Below, piece after piece: positions 55,284-63,711 of a DNA stretch of 64,000 bases (position 1 is its first letter; each line of letters opens with the position of its first letter). The notes under the pieces are model-generated. The model did not search any database and had not been told where the DNA came from. It was given only the letters and a program-made list of their open reading frames with translations. Made by a program: the position numbers and the translations under genes. Source of the DNA: Streptomyces sp. NBRC 110028 (GTDB taxonomy: Bacteria > Actinomycetota > Actinomycetes > Streptomycetales > Streptomycetaceae); the NCBI RefSeq assembly GCF_001417735.1, contig NZ_BBUZ01000028.1, positions 186,001 through 250,000 on the forward strand, read 5' to 3'.

Positions 55284-55919
55284 ATGGCCGAGACTGTCAA
55301 GACGCCCGCCGATTTCTGGTTCGATCCGCTGTGTCCCTGGGCCTGGATGACCTCGCGCTGGATGCTCGAGGTGGAGAAGGTCCGCCCGGTCGAGGTGCGC
55401 TGGCACGTGATGAGCCTCGCGGTGCTCAACGAGCCCAAGCTCGATGAGCTGCCCGAGAGGTACCAGGAGCTGATGAAGACCGCCTGGGGCCCGGTCCGGG
55501 TCTGCATCGCCGCCGAGCAGAAGCACGGCAGCGATGTCCTCGGCCCCCTTTACACCGCCCTCGGCACCCGCTTCCACAACCAGGGCCTGGAGAAGACCCG
55601 GGAGACGATCGTCGCCGCCCTGGAGGAGGCCGGGCTGCCCGCCGACCTCGCGGACGCGGCCGACTCCGACGCGTACGACACCGAGCTGCGCGCCTCCCAC
55701 AAGGCGGGCATCGACCTGGTCGGCCAGGAGGTCGGCACCCCGGTCATCGCCGTCCCCGGCCCGGACGGCGAGCAGATCGCCTTCTTCGGCCCGGTCGTCA
55801 CCCCCGCCCCCAAGGGCGACGCCGCCGCCCAGCTGTGGGACGGCACCCTGATGGTCGCCTCCATCCCCGGCTTCTACGAGATCAAGCGCACCCGCACGGT
55901 CGGCCCGATCTTCGACTGA
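55284..55919 (+). CDS. DsbA-fold oxidoreductase, Rv2466c-like, with one active-site Cys
   Basis: This 211-residue protein matches the mycothiol-dependent DsbA-like reductase Rv2466c (FWFDPLCPWAWMTSRW, then VRWHVMSLAVLNE and LGTRFHNQG). Rv2466c has a CPWC active site, but here the motif is CPWA (Cys17, Ala20), so the resolving Cys is missing. It may act in a monothiol mechanism with mycothiol. ATG 55284 follows GAGGAGAG. The terminator lies 24 bp past the stop. Confidence 0.85.
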   Translation: MAETVKTPADFWFDPLCPWAWMTSRWMLEVEKVRPVEVRWHVMSLAVLNEPKLDELPERYQELMKTAWGPVRVCIAAEQKHGSDVLGPLYTALGTRFHNQGLEKTRETIVAALEEAGLPADLADAADSDAYDTELRASHKAGIDLVGQEVGTPVIAVPGPDGEQIAFFGPVVTPAPKGDAAAQLWDGTLMVASIPGFYEIKRTRTVGPIFD

Positions 55920-55942
55920 CCCGCCCGCCTGCCCCGGCACGG

Positions 55943-55984
55943 CAGGGCCCCCGCGCGACTCGACCGCGCGGGGGCCCTGTTTTT
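55943..55984 (+). terminator. Strong terminator after the Rv2466c-like gene
   Basis: CAGGGCCCCCGCGCG pairs perfectly with CGCGCGGGGGCCCTG across ACTCGAC, and TTTTT follows on the plus strand. The same stem can end the sodF transcript on the other strand. Confidence 0.9.
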
Positions 55985-56033
55985 CCGCCTGCCCGTGAAG
56001 GTTGAGAAGACGATCACGTGAGCAGGAGGTCTG
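55943..56033 (-). ncRNA. Putative s-SodF regulatory RNA in the sodF 3' UTR
   Basis: In S. coelicolor, the sodF 3' UTR yields a 90-nt RNA that pairs with the sodN ribosome site, so Fe-SOD production lowers Ni-SOD (established). Here the 91 nt after sodF end in the 15-bp hairpin. They contain GACCTCCTGCTCACGTGATC, which includes an anti-Shine-Dalgarno CCTCC. The size and content fit the known RNA, but I have not compared it with this organism's sodN. Confidence 0.65.
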
Positions 56034-56675
56034 TCACGGAGCGAGCAGCAGGTTGTGGGCGCGCTCCTTCGCCGCCGTGTAACGGCGGGCCACATCCTGC
56101 CAGTTGACGACCTTCCACATGGCCTCGATGAAGTCCACCTTCTGGTTCTTGTACTGCAGGTAGAAGGCGTGCTCCCAGGCGTCGAAGACCAGGATCGGCA
56201 CCGAGCCCTGCCCCACGTTGCCCTGGTGGTCGTACACCTGCTCCACCACCAGCCGCCCGCTCACCGGCTCGTACGCCAGCACCCCCCACCCCGACCCCTG
56301 CGTGGTCGCGGCCGCCTTCGACAGCTGCGCCTTGAACCGGCCGAAGGACCCGAAGTGCTCGGCGATGGCATCGGCCAGCTCGCCCACCCCGTCCTTCTCC
56401 AGCGGCTCACCACCGCCGTCGCCGGTCATGTTGTTCCAGTAGATGCTGTGCAGGATGTGGCCCGACAGATGGAAGGCCAGGTTCTTCTCCAGCCCGTTGA
56501 TGGACCCCCACTGGTCCTTCTCCCGCGCCTCCGCGAGCTGCTCCAGCGTGTCGTTCGCGCCCTTGACGTACGTGGCGTGGTGCTTGTCGTGATGCAGCTC
56601 GATGATCTCGGGACTGATGACCGGGGCCAGCGCCGCGTAGTCGTACGGAAGTTCAGGAAGTGTGTAGATGGCCAT
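56034..56675 (-). CDS. sodF: Fe/Mn-type superoxide dismutase
   Basis: The 213-residue enzyme has LHHDKHHATYV with metal ligand His28, LSGHILHSIYW, and the DAWEHAFYLQY ligands. It converts superoxide to O2 and H2O2 in the cytosol. In Streptomyces the gene is repressed by Nur with nickel when Ni-SOD is available. The upstream box at 56697 and the 3' RNA agree with this circuit. Confidence 0.95.
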   Translation of the reverse strand: MAIYTLPELPYDYAALAPVISPEIIELHHDKHHATYVKGANDTLEQLAEAREKDQWGSINGLEKNLAFHLSGHILHSIYWNNMTGDGGGEPLEKDGVGELADAIAEHFGSFGRFKAQLSKAAATTQGSGWGVLAYEPVSGRLVVEQVYDHQGNVGQGSVPILVFDAWEHAFYLQYKNQKVDFIEAMWKVVNWQDVARRYTAAKERAHNLLLAP

Positions 56676-56696
56676 GCCAAGCCCTCCGGACCCTTA

Positions 56697-56713
56697 TTGC
56701 AATTAACTTGCAA
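56697..56713. promoter_or_regulatory. Nur box upstream of sodF
   Basis: TTGCAA-TTAAC-TTGCAA lies 22 bp upstream of the sodF start. It is the known Nur (nickel-responsive Fur family) motif, two TTGCAA units separated by five bases, and is exact. Confidence 0.85.
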
Positions 56714-56774
56714 CTGCACGCTACCAGCAAGAGCGTTTTCCGCCAGGGGGGAGCCGAAGGTTCACGCCAAAAGA

Positions 56775-56819
56775 CCGAGGCGGGGCGGGCCCTCGGATGG
56801 AGGACCCGCCCCGCCTCGG
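56775..56819 (-). terminator. Terminator hairpin of the APC permease gene
   Basis: CCGAGGCGGGGCGGG and CCCGCCCCGCCTCGG form a 15-bp stem with a 15-nt loop, 31 bp past the permease stop codon. Confidence 0.8.
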
Positions 56820-56849
56820 AAGCGGAAGGACAGAAGGGAGAGAAGGGGA

Positions 56850-58271
56850 TCAGTGCCGGGCGGACACCGCCCGCTGACGCGCGTAGCCGATGACCGCGAG
56901 CACCACCGTCATGCCGAGCGTGAAGTACAGCTGGGTGCTGGTGTCGTCCTCGCGGAGCATCAGGAGCAGGACGGCGATGGTGGCGGCCAGGGCCACGTAG
57001 GTCAGATAGGGGAAGAGCCACATCTTGACCACCAGCTTCTCCGGGGCCTCGCGCTGGAGGCGGCGGCGCATCACGAGCTGGGACACGGCGATGAAGCCCC
57101 AGACGACCAGCACCGCCGCGCCGACCATGTTGAGGAGCCACTTGAAGATGGTGTCCGGCCACCAGTAGCTGAGCAGGACGGCGACGAAGCCGAAGAAGGA
57201 CGAGGCGAGCACGGTGAGGCGGGGGACGCCACCGAAGACCCGGCCGAGGAAGGCGGGGCCTTCGCCGCGGACGACCAGGGAGTAGGACATGCGGGAGGCG
57301 CCGTAGATGTTGGCGTTCATCGCGGAGAGCAGGGCGACCAGCACGATGACGTTCATGATGTTGCCGGCCGCCGGGATGTCGAGGTGGTCGAGGACCGCCA
57401 CGTACGGGCCGTCCTTGACGACCGACGCGTCGTTCCACGGTATGAGCGTGACGACGACGACCATCGAGCCGACGTAGAACAGGGCGATGCGCCACATGGC
57501 GGTGCGCACGGCGCCGGCGACGCTCTTGACCGGGTTCTCGGACTCGGCCGCCGCGATCGTCACCGTCTCCAGGCCGCCGTAGGCGAAGACGGAGGCCAGC
57601 AGACCGACGACGAGGCCGTTCGCGCCGTTGGGCATGAAGCCGCCCTCGCCGGTGAGGTTGCTGCTGCCGGGGGCGTCGGTGCCGGGCAGGACGCCGATGA
57701 TGGCGAGGACGCCCAGAAGGAGGAAGATGCCGATCGCGGCGATCTTCAGCGCGGCGAACCAGAACTCGAACTCGCCGAAGTTGCTGACGGCCGCGAGGTT
57801 GGTGCCGCAGAACATCGCCATGAAGACGGCGACCCACATCCAGGAGTCGGTGCCCGGGAACCAGTGGACCATGATCCCGGCCGCGCCGATCGCCTCCGCG
57901 GCGATGCCCACGCACAGCAGCACCCAGAACATCCAGCCGACGGTGAATCCGGCCCACGGCCCGATCGAGCGCTCGGCGTGCACGGAGAACGAACCGGAGG
58001 CCGGGTTGGCCGCCGACATCTCGCCGAGCATGCGCATCACGAGCATCACGAGCAGCCCGGAGAGCGCGTAGGCGAGGATGATCGAGGGCCCGGCGGCGGC
58101 GATTCCGGCACCGGAGCCGACGAACAGCCCGGCGCCGATCACGCCGCCGAGGGCGATCATCGACAGATGGCGCTGCTTGAGGCCGTGCGAGAGCGGCCGC
58201 GCGGCGTCCCCGCCCGCGTCGGTCGCCTTGGTGCCGCTCTGCGGCGCTGAGGACGCAGGTGTCGGGTTCAT
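56850..58271 (-). CDS. Amino-acid permease (APC family), copy A
   Basis: This 473-residue protein has 12 predicted membrane helices and the APC signature near residue 36 (LSMIALGGVIGAGLFVGSG). It is similar to GabP/RocE-type carriers and imports amino acids or GABA by proton symport. The substrate is not predictable. It is a paralogue of the permease at 59205-60632. Confidence 0.87.
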   Translation of the reverse strand: MNPTPASSAPQSGTKATDAGGDAARPLSHGLKQRHLSMIALGGVIGAGLFVGSGAGIAAAGPSIILAYALSGLLVMLVMRMLGEMSAANPASGSFSVHAERSIGPWAGFTVGWMFWVLLCVGIAAEAIGAAGIMVHWFPGTDSWMWVAVFMAMFCGTNLAAVSNFGEFEFWFAALKIAAIGIFLLLGVLAIIGVLPGTDAPGSSNLTGEGGFMPNGANGLVVGLLASVFAYGGLETVTIAAAESENPVKSVAGAVRTAMWRIALFYVGSMVVVVTLIPWNDASVVKDGPYVAVLDHLDIPAAGNIMNVIVLVALLSAMNANIYGASRMSYSLVVRGEGPAFLGRVFGGVPRLTVLASSFFGFVAVLLSYWWPDTIFKWLLNMVGAAVLVVWGFIAVSQLVMRRRLQREAPEKLVVKMWLFPYLTYVALAATIAVLLLMLREDDTSTQLYFTLGMTVVLAVIGYARQRAVSARH

Positions 58272-58537
58272 GGCTGGTCTCTGTCCCTTGTGTGAGGGCG
58301 GGCGGATGCAAAACGCCCCCAGTGTGGGGCGTGCGTCCGATCAGGACAACATTGATGTCAAACTTTTCTGGATATCGGACATCCTGGTCACGCTCCGTAT
58401 CGCGCCATTCTGCGTGACGATCTGCCCGAAGCCGCCAAGCCCGCGGCCCGGCATTTGTGCTGATCCGATGGTGCGCGGCGGCTTCACCTCGGGTTACCGT
58501 CGGGTAGTCCGCCCCTCCCGACCCCGGAGTTCCGCTC
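58272..58537. promoter_or_regulatory. Divergent control region between permease A and bioY
   Basis: This 266-bp region has a hairpin ACGCCCC...GGGGCGT (58313-58332) in the permease leader. A TTGA-TG-TCAA palindrome (58352-58361) resembles Lrp-type half-sites. It should have the promoters of both genes. Confidence 0.45.
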
Positions 58538-59131
58538 ATGAGCACTGTTTCTGCCGCCGCCCCGACCGGTACGGTCCTCGCCGACGCGGTCTTCCCCGCG
58601 CGGCGCGTTCTCGCCCGTGACACCGCGCTCGTCGTGGGTGGCGCCGTGCTCACCGGCCTGGCCGCGCAGATCTCGGTGCCCGTCCCCGGCTCGCCGGTGC
58701 CGGTGACCGGCCAGACGTTCGCCGCGCTGCTGGTGGGCACCTCGCTCGGGGCCCGCCGGGGCTTCCTGTCGCTCGCGCTGTACGCGCTGGCCGGGATGGC
58801 GGGCATGCCCTGGTTCGCCGAGGGCGACTCCGGCGCCGCGATGCCGTCCTTCGGCTATGTGCTGGGCATGCTGCTCGCCGCGACCGTGGTGGGCGCGCTG
58901 GCGCGGCGCGGCGGTGACCGGAGGGCGCTGCGCACCGCGGGCACGATGGCGGTCGGCTCCGCGATCATCTACGCGATCGGCGTCCCGTACCTGGCGCTGG
59001 CCACGGACCTCTCCCTCGGCCAGGCGGTCGCCGCCGGACTGACCCCGTTCCTGATCGGGGACGCCCTGAAGGCCGCGCTGGCGATGGGCGCGCTGCCGGC
59101 CGCCTGGAAGCTGGTGGGCCGCCGCGGCTGA
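58538..59131 (+). CDS. bioY: Biotin transporter substrate-binding subunit BioY
   Basis: This 197-residue six-helix ECF S component has VPGSPVPVTGQTFAALLVG, typical of BioY. It binds biotin and may work alone or with shared EcfA/T subunits. No bioM or bioN is nearby. It is enclosed by two paralogous permease genes on the other strand. The ATG at 58538 has CGGAGTTCC upstream. Confidence 0.9.
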   Translation: MSTVSAAAPTGTVLADAVFPARRVLARDTALVVGGAVLTGLAAQISVPVPGSPVPVTGQTFAALLVGTSLGARRGFLSLALYALAGMAGMPWFAEGDSGAAMPSFGYVLGMLLAATVVGALARRGGDRRALRTAGTMAVGSAIIYAIGVPYLALATDLSLGQAVAAGLTPFLIGDALKAALAMGALPAAWKLVGRRG

Positions 59132-59150
59132 GCCGTCACTCCTCATCGGT

Positions 59151-59190
59151 ACGCGTCGGGCGGGCTGGTTCTCCAGCCCGCCCGACGCGT
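59151..59190. terminator. Bidirectional terminator between bioY and permease B
   Basis: ACGCGTCGGGCGGGCTGG and CCAGCCCGCCCGACGCGT form a perfect 18-bp stem across TTCT, the strongest hairpin in the window. Confidence 0.9.
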
Positions 59191-59204
59191 ATCCGGCGCA
59201 CGGC

Positions 59205-60632
59205 CTACGGGGCCACGGACTCCTTGGAGGCGTTCTCGGCCGGGGCGGTCGGCTTGGGTCCGGCGACCCGGTCCCGTACCAGCGCGAAGCCCACCACGAG
59301 CACCGCCACCAGGGTGGACAGCAGCACCTGGTCGCGCCCGTCCTTGTCGGTGAGCATGTAGACCAGCACGAACAAGATCATCCCGATGGTCGCCCAGGTC
59401 AGATACGGGAAGCCCCACATGCGGACGACCAGCTTGTCCGGGCTTTCGCGCAGGATGATGCCGCGCATCCGCAGCTGGGTGAAGCAGATCACCAGCCAGA
59501 CGAAGAGCGCGACCGCGCCCGAGGAGTTCAGCAGGAACTGGAAGACCGTGTCCGGCCACTGGTAGTTGAACCACACCGCGACGAAGCCGAAGACGACCGA
59601 ACCGAGGATCGCGGCCTGCGGTACCCCGCGTCCGTTGGTCCTGGCGAACGCGGCCGGGGCGTCACCGCGCTGCCCGAGCGAGAAGGCCATGCGGGAGGCG
59701 GTGTAGAGGCCGGAGTTGAGGCAGGAGAGCACGGCGGTCAGCACGATGACGTTCATGACCTGGCCGGCGTGCGGAATGCCGATCGAGTCGAGCGCGGCGA
59801 CGTAACTGCCGTCCTTGGTGATCGACTTGGCGTTCCAGGGCAGCAGGGTGACCACGACGAAGATCGAGCCCAGGTAGAAGACCGCGATGCGCCAGATCAC
59901 GCTGTTGGTGGCCTTGGAGACGGCCCGCTGCGGGTCGGCGGACTCACCGGCGGCCAGGGTGACGATCTCGCTGCCCATGAAGGAGAAGACGACCAGCAGC
60001 ACTCCGGTGAGGATCGCGCCCGGACCGTTGGGCAGGAAGCCGCTGTGGTCGGTCAGATGCGCCAGACCGGCGCCCTCGTTCTCGGAGCCGGGCAGGAGGC
60101 CGAAAACCGCGAGCCCGCCGATGACGATGAAGGCGGCGATCGCGACGACCTTGATCCCGGCGAACCAGAACTCGAACTCGCCGTAGGAGGAGACCGAGGC
60201 CAGGTTGGCGGCGGTGAGCACGAGCATCACGATCAGTGCCCAGCCCCACTGCGGTACGGCCGGCCACCACTCCTCCAGGATCTTGGCACCGGCGGTCGCC
60301 TCGACCGCCAGCACCACGACCCAGAAGAACCAGTAGAGCCAGCCGATCGAGAAGCCCGCCCAGCGGCCGAGCGCCCGGTCGGCATAGGCGGAGAAGGAGC
60401 CGGAGGTCGGATTCGCGGCGGCCATCTCGCCCAGCATGCGCATCACGAGGACGACCATGAGGCCGACGAGTGCGTACGAGACGAGGATGCCCGGTCCGGC
60501 CTTGGCGATGCCGGCGCTGGAGCCGACGAACAGCCCGGCGCCGATCACTCCGCCAATCGCGATCATCGAGAGATGGCGGTTCTTGAGCCCGGCCTTGAGG
60601 CCATCGGGGGAAGTCGCTGGTTGTGCGCTCAT
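59205..60632 (-). CDS. Amino-acid permease (APC family), copy B
   Basis: This 475-residue protein has 12 membrane helices. It shares LSMIAIGGVIGAGLFVG and GEMAAANPTSGSFS with permease A, so the two are paralogues. The substrate may differ. ATG 60632 is used; the palindrome at 60704 lies 72 bp upstream. Confidence 0.87.
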   Translation of the reverse strand: MSAQPATSPDGLKAGLKNRHLSMIAIGGVIGAGLFVGSSAGIAKAGPGILVSYALVGLMVVLVMRMLGEMAAANPTSGSFSAYADRALGRWAGFSIGWLYWFFWVVVLAVEATAGAKILEEWWPAVPQWGWALIVMLVLTAANLASVSSYGEFEFWFAGIKVVAIAAFIVIGGLAVFGLLPGSENEGAGLAHLTDHSGFLPNGPGAILTGVLLVVFSFMGSEIVTLAAGESADPQRAVSKATNSVIWRIAVFYLGSIFVVVTLLPWNAKSITKDGSYVAALDSIGIPHAGQVMNVIVLTAVLSCLNSGLYTASRMAFSLGQRGDAPAAFARTNGRGVPQAAILGSVVFGFVAVWFNYQWPDTVFQFLLNSSGAVALFVWLVICFTQLRMRGIILRESPDKLVVRMWGFPYLTWATIGMILFVLVYMLTDKDGRDQVLLSTLVAVLVVGFALVRDRVAGPKPTAPAENASKESVAP

Positions 60633-60703
60633 ATGGCTCGATCCTTAGCTTCCGGAATAGGAGCGACGCCAGTGAATCTCAGGAGAACCAACAGGTGAAC
60701 CTT

Positions 60704-60741
60704 CGATTTCAAATCGTTACTTGAGGTTTCCATGAGGTTCC
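60704..60741. promoter_or_regulatory. Palindrome and direct repeat upstream of permease B
   Basis: CGATTTCAAATCG (60704-60716) is a perfect palindrome around one base. TGAGGTTTCC and TGAGGTTCC repeat in tandem at 60722-60741. Together they form a likely operator for an unknown regulator. Confidence 0.5.
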
Positions 60742-60814
60742 TTGGTGTTGCGTAGTAATCACAGGGCGCCTACCCGGCTCGGCGGGAAAGACACGGCCAT
60801 GCCACACTCAGGGC

Positions 60815-61303
60815 ATGCGCGTGTACCTCGGCTCCGATCATGCCGGATACGAACTGAAGAACCACCTCGTGGAGTGGCTCCGGGCGGGCGGTCATGACCC
60901 CGTCGACTGCGGCCCGCACATCTACGACGCCCAGGACGACTACCCGCCGTTCTGCCTGCGTGCCGCCGAGCGGACCGCCGCCGACGGCGACAGCCTCGGC
61001 ATCGTGATCGGCGGCTCCGGCAACGGCGAGCAGATCGCGGCGAACAAGGTCAAGGGGGTGCGCGCCGCACTGGCCTGGAGCGAGCAGACCGCCGCCCTCG
61101 CGCGCGAGCACAACGACGCCAACGTGATCAGCATCGGCGGGCGCATGCACACCCGGGAAGAGGCGATCAAGTTCGTCGAGATCTTCCTGGCCACCCCGTA
61201 CTCCGGCGAGGAGCGGCACACCCGCCGCATCGCCATGCTCGCCGGCTACGAGACCACCGGCGAACTGCCGCCCATCCCGGCCCACCACCCCGCCGGCGAC
61301 TGA
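60815..61303 (+). CDS. rpiB: Ribose-5-phosphate isomerase B
   Basis: This 162-residue enzyme interconverts ribose-5-P and ribulose-5-P. It has the GSDHAGYELK phosphate site and GGSGNGEQIAANK with Glu72 in place of the Cys base of E. coli RpiB, as in mycobacteria. It overlaps nei (TGATG) and is co-transcribed with it, matching the Rv2465c-Rv2464c pair. Confidence 0.92.
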   Translation: MRVYLGSDHAGYELKNHLVEWLRAGGHDPVDCGPHIYDAQDDYPPFCLRAAERTAADGDSLGIVIGGSGNGEQIAANKVKGVRAALAWSEQTAALAREHNDANVISIGGRMHTREEAIKFVEIFLATPYSGEERHTRRIAMLAGYETTGELPPIPAHHPAGD

Positions 61304-62112
61304 TGCCCGAGGGGCACACCATCCACCGACTGGCCGCCGACCACCTCGACCGGTTCGGCGGCCGGCCCGTCCGTGCCGCCAGTCCCCAGGGCAAGTTCGC
61401 CGACGGGGCGGCCCTGGTGGACGGGCAGGTGCTCCAGCACGCCGAGGCACACGGCAAGCACCTCTTCCTGGACTTCGCGGCCACCGGCTGGGTCCACGTC
61501 CACCTCGGGCTCTTCGGTAAGTACACCTTCGGCCCGGCCCCCGCCCCGCCGCCCACCGAGACCGTACGGCTGCGGCTCGCGGGCCCCGGAGGGTACGCCG
61601 ATCTGCGCGGGCCGACCGCCTGCGCCCTGATCACCGAGCCCGAGAAGCAGGCCATCCACGACCGCCTCGGACCCGATCCGCTGCGCCCCGGCGACGACGG
61701 CGCCGACGCCTGGGCCCGGATCTCCCACAGCCGGGTCAGTGTGGCCGCGCTGCTCATGGACCAGAAGGTGGTCGCGGGCGTCGGCAACGTCTACCGCGCC
61801 GAGGTCCTGTTCCGGCACGGCATCGACCCGTACCGCCCGGGCCGCGGGCTGACCCGCGACGAATGGGACGCGCTCTGGGCCGATCTGGCGGAACTGATGC
61901 GCGAGGGCGTACGGAACAACCGGATCGACACGGTCCGCCCCGAGCACACCCCCGAGGCCATGGGCCGCCCGCCGCGCGTCGACGACCACGGCGGCGAGGT
62001 CTACGTCTACCGCCGGGCCGGGCAGCCCTGCCATGTCTGCGGCGGTGAGATCCGCACCGCGGGCCTGGCCGCCCGGAACCTGTTCTGGTGCCCCGCTTGC
62101 CAGCGGTCGTGA
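61303..62112 (+). CDS. Fpg/Nei-family DNA glycosylase (Rv2464c-like)
   Basis: This 269-residue repair enzyme begins MPEGHTIHRL, with Pro2 and Glu3 as catalytic residues. The H2TH region includes MDQKVVAGVGNVYRAEVL. A C-terminal zinc finger (CHVCGG...CPACQ) binds DNA. It removes oxidised bases and nicks the abasic site. The stop-start overlap with rpiB couples the two. Confidence 0.9.
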   Translation: MPEGHTIHRLAADHLDRFGGRPVRAASPQGKFADGAALVDGQVLQHAEAHGKHLFLDFAATGWVHVHLGLFGKYTFGPAPAPPPTETVRLRLAGPGGYADLRGPTACALITEPEKQAIHDRLGPDPLRPGDDGADAWARISHSRVSVAALLMDQKVVAGVGNVYRAEVLFRHGIDPYRPGRGLTRDEWDALWADLAELMREGVRNNRIDTVRPEHTPEAMGRPPRVDDHGGEVYVYRRAGQPCHVCGGEIRTAGLAARNLFWCPACQRS

Positions 62113-62428
62113 GGCGCGGCAGCCGGCGCTCCGTCAGGTGCGACCGCCGCTCCGGCCGCCGGTGGAGCGCTCGCATTCGGTCAACTCCCGCCGCAGCGCG
62201 GTTTTCCCCGTCGATCGGGGTACGGGACCGAAGGCGAACACCAGCTTTCCGTACCAATCATCCCAAACAGTCGATCGGCCGCCCCCGGCTCCGCCCTCAT
62301 ATCCCCATCCCCAGCAGCGGTTTCCCGTACACCCGAACGAATACCGCTTATAATTGCCCCCCTGGCTGGGTGGCTCAACGCGCCACGAATCGACGCGCGT
62401 CCGAACGGGTGGGTAGGGTCCCGGTGCA
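62113..62428. other. Intergenic region before the truncated PP2C gene
   Basis: This 316-bp region is AT-richer in part (about 62250-62270 and 62345-62360, TTATAATTG). The latter fits a -10 promoter box for the next gene. No RNA gene is visible. Confidence 0.4.
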
Positions 62429-63070
62429 ATGACTGGCGGCGCGGACACTCCGATGGCCCGGATGCGCAAAGCTCTGCACCGGGTTCGCACAGGCGTGCGC
62501 AAAGCCGGAGTCGACTACTTCCGCGGCGAGGGCTCCGACCGGCTCGCCCTCACCCTGCTGCTCCTCGCCGTCCCCGCCATCGCCTGCGGCACCATCGCCA
62601 CCCCCGACTGGTGCGCCCCCTCGGCCCTCGTCCTGCCGATCGTCGCGGGCGGACTGCTGCTGCGCCAGGACTGGGAAGAGGGCTTCGCGACCTCCGTCCA
62701 CCTCGTACTCGACCTCGACAGCGGCGACTTCGAGCTCTTCTCCGCCGGACATCTGCCCGCGCTCCAACTCAGCGCGGGCACCGGCAAATGGGAGGAGAAG
62801 TCCGCAGACGGCCCGCTGCTCGGCGTCTACGACGGCGCCCAGTTCGACCCCACCAAGGGCACCCTGCGCCCCGGGGACGTCCTGATGCTGTTCACCGACG
62901 GCCTCGTCGAGACCGCCGACCGCGACATCAGCGAGGGCATCGACCATCTGACCGGCGAGGCCGACCGCTACGTCGCCTCCGGCTTCCATGGCGCGGCCTG
63001 GCACCTGATCGAGACGGTGGCCAAGGACGTCAACGACGACCGGGCGCTCCTGCTGATCTGCCGCCAGTAG
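62429..63070 (+). pseudogene. PP2C/SpoIIE-type phosphatase with internal deletion
   Basis: The 213-residue frame joins two parts that normally lie far apart. The N-terminus (residues 1-75) is basic with two membrane helices. Next comes the second half of a PP2C/SpoIIE domain (SVHLVLDLDSGDFELFSAGHL, then LMLFTDGLVE and VAKDVNDDRALLL). Missing are the remaining membrane helices, the GDF and DVSGKG metal-binding motifs and about 170-190 residues. The junction GGLLLRQDWEEG suggests recombination at a short CTGCTGCGCCAG-like sequence. The frame is intact but the enzyme should be inactive. Confidence 0.75.
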
Positions 63071-63150
63071 GACCGTCGTACCGGGGGTCAACCCCCCGTG
63101 GGCACGGCGGTGACCGCCATGGCCCCGGGACACCCCCGATCCCTACGTTC

Positions 63151-63711
63151 GTGGGACCCCGCAGGACATCGGGCGAACCTTCGGAGAAGGGCCACCACCA
63201 TACGGCTGCGCAAGCGGCGTACGACAGCGGTGCCCCCGGCACCGCACCCCGCCCCCACGCCATCGAACTCCGGGGCGTCCAGCGCCGCTACGGCCGCGGC
63301 GGCAACGCCGTGCACGCGCTCCGCGGCATCGACCTCGCCCTCCCGCACGGCAGCTTCACCGCCGTCATGGGCCCCTCGGGCTCCGGCAAGTCGACGTTCC
63401 CGCAGTGCGCCGCCGGACCGGACCGGCCGACCGCCGGGTCCGTGACGCTCGGCGGCACCGAGATCACCGGGATGCTGCCGGCCGGGACAGCCGAGGTGCT
63501 CGGGCTGCTGCGGCACGCGGTGGACGCGCTCGGCGCGACCGTGGTGAGGGTCACGCACGACCCGGTGGCCGCGAGCTACGCCGACCGGGTGCTCTTCCTC
63601 GCGGACGGAAGCGTGGCCGACCGGCTCACCCGCGCCCCGGCGCACGAGATCGCCGACCGGATGACCCGGCTCACCGCCCGCACCCCCGCCGGCCTCGCCG
63701 TCGTCCGGTGA
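63151..63711 (+). pseudogene. ABC transporter ATP-binding subunit with central deletion
   Basis: The frame contains HAIELRGVQRRYGRGG, Walker A (GPSGSGKST), and then jumps from GGTEITGM to TAEVLGLLRHAVDALG and the H-loop (RVTHDP). The Q-loop, LSGGQ signature and Walker B are all missing (about 90 residues). GGAGAAGG at 63183-63190 looks like a ribosome site, but no in-frame ATG follows; only GTG 63151 is upstream. It belongs to the MacB/FtsX-linked type, which partners the next gene. Confidence 0.75.

Noticed and set aside
51493..55350. Long plus-strand frame (1285 codons) opposite pepN copy 2
   Set aside because: Antisense to a conserved aminopeptidase; no start signal or domain.
62345..62400. 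tRNA-like sequence near the PP2C gene
   Set aside because: No cloverleaf or anticodon stem could be drawn.
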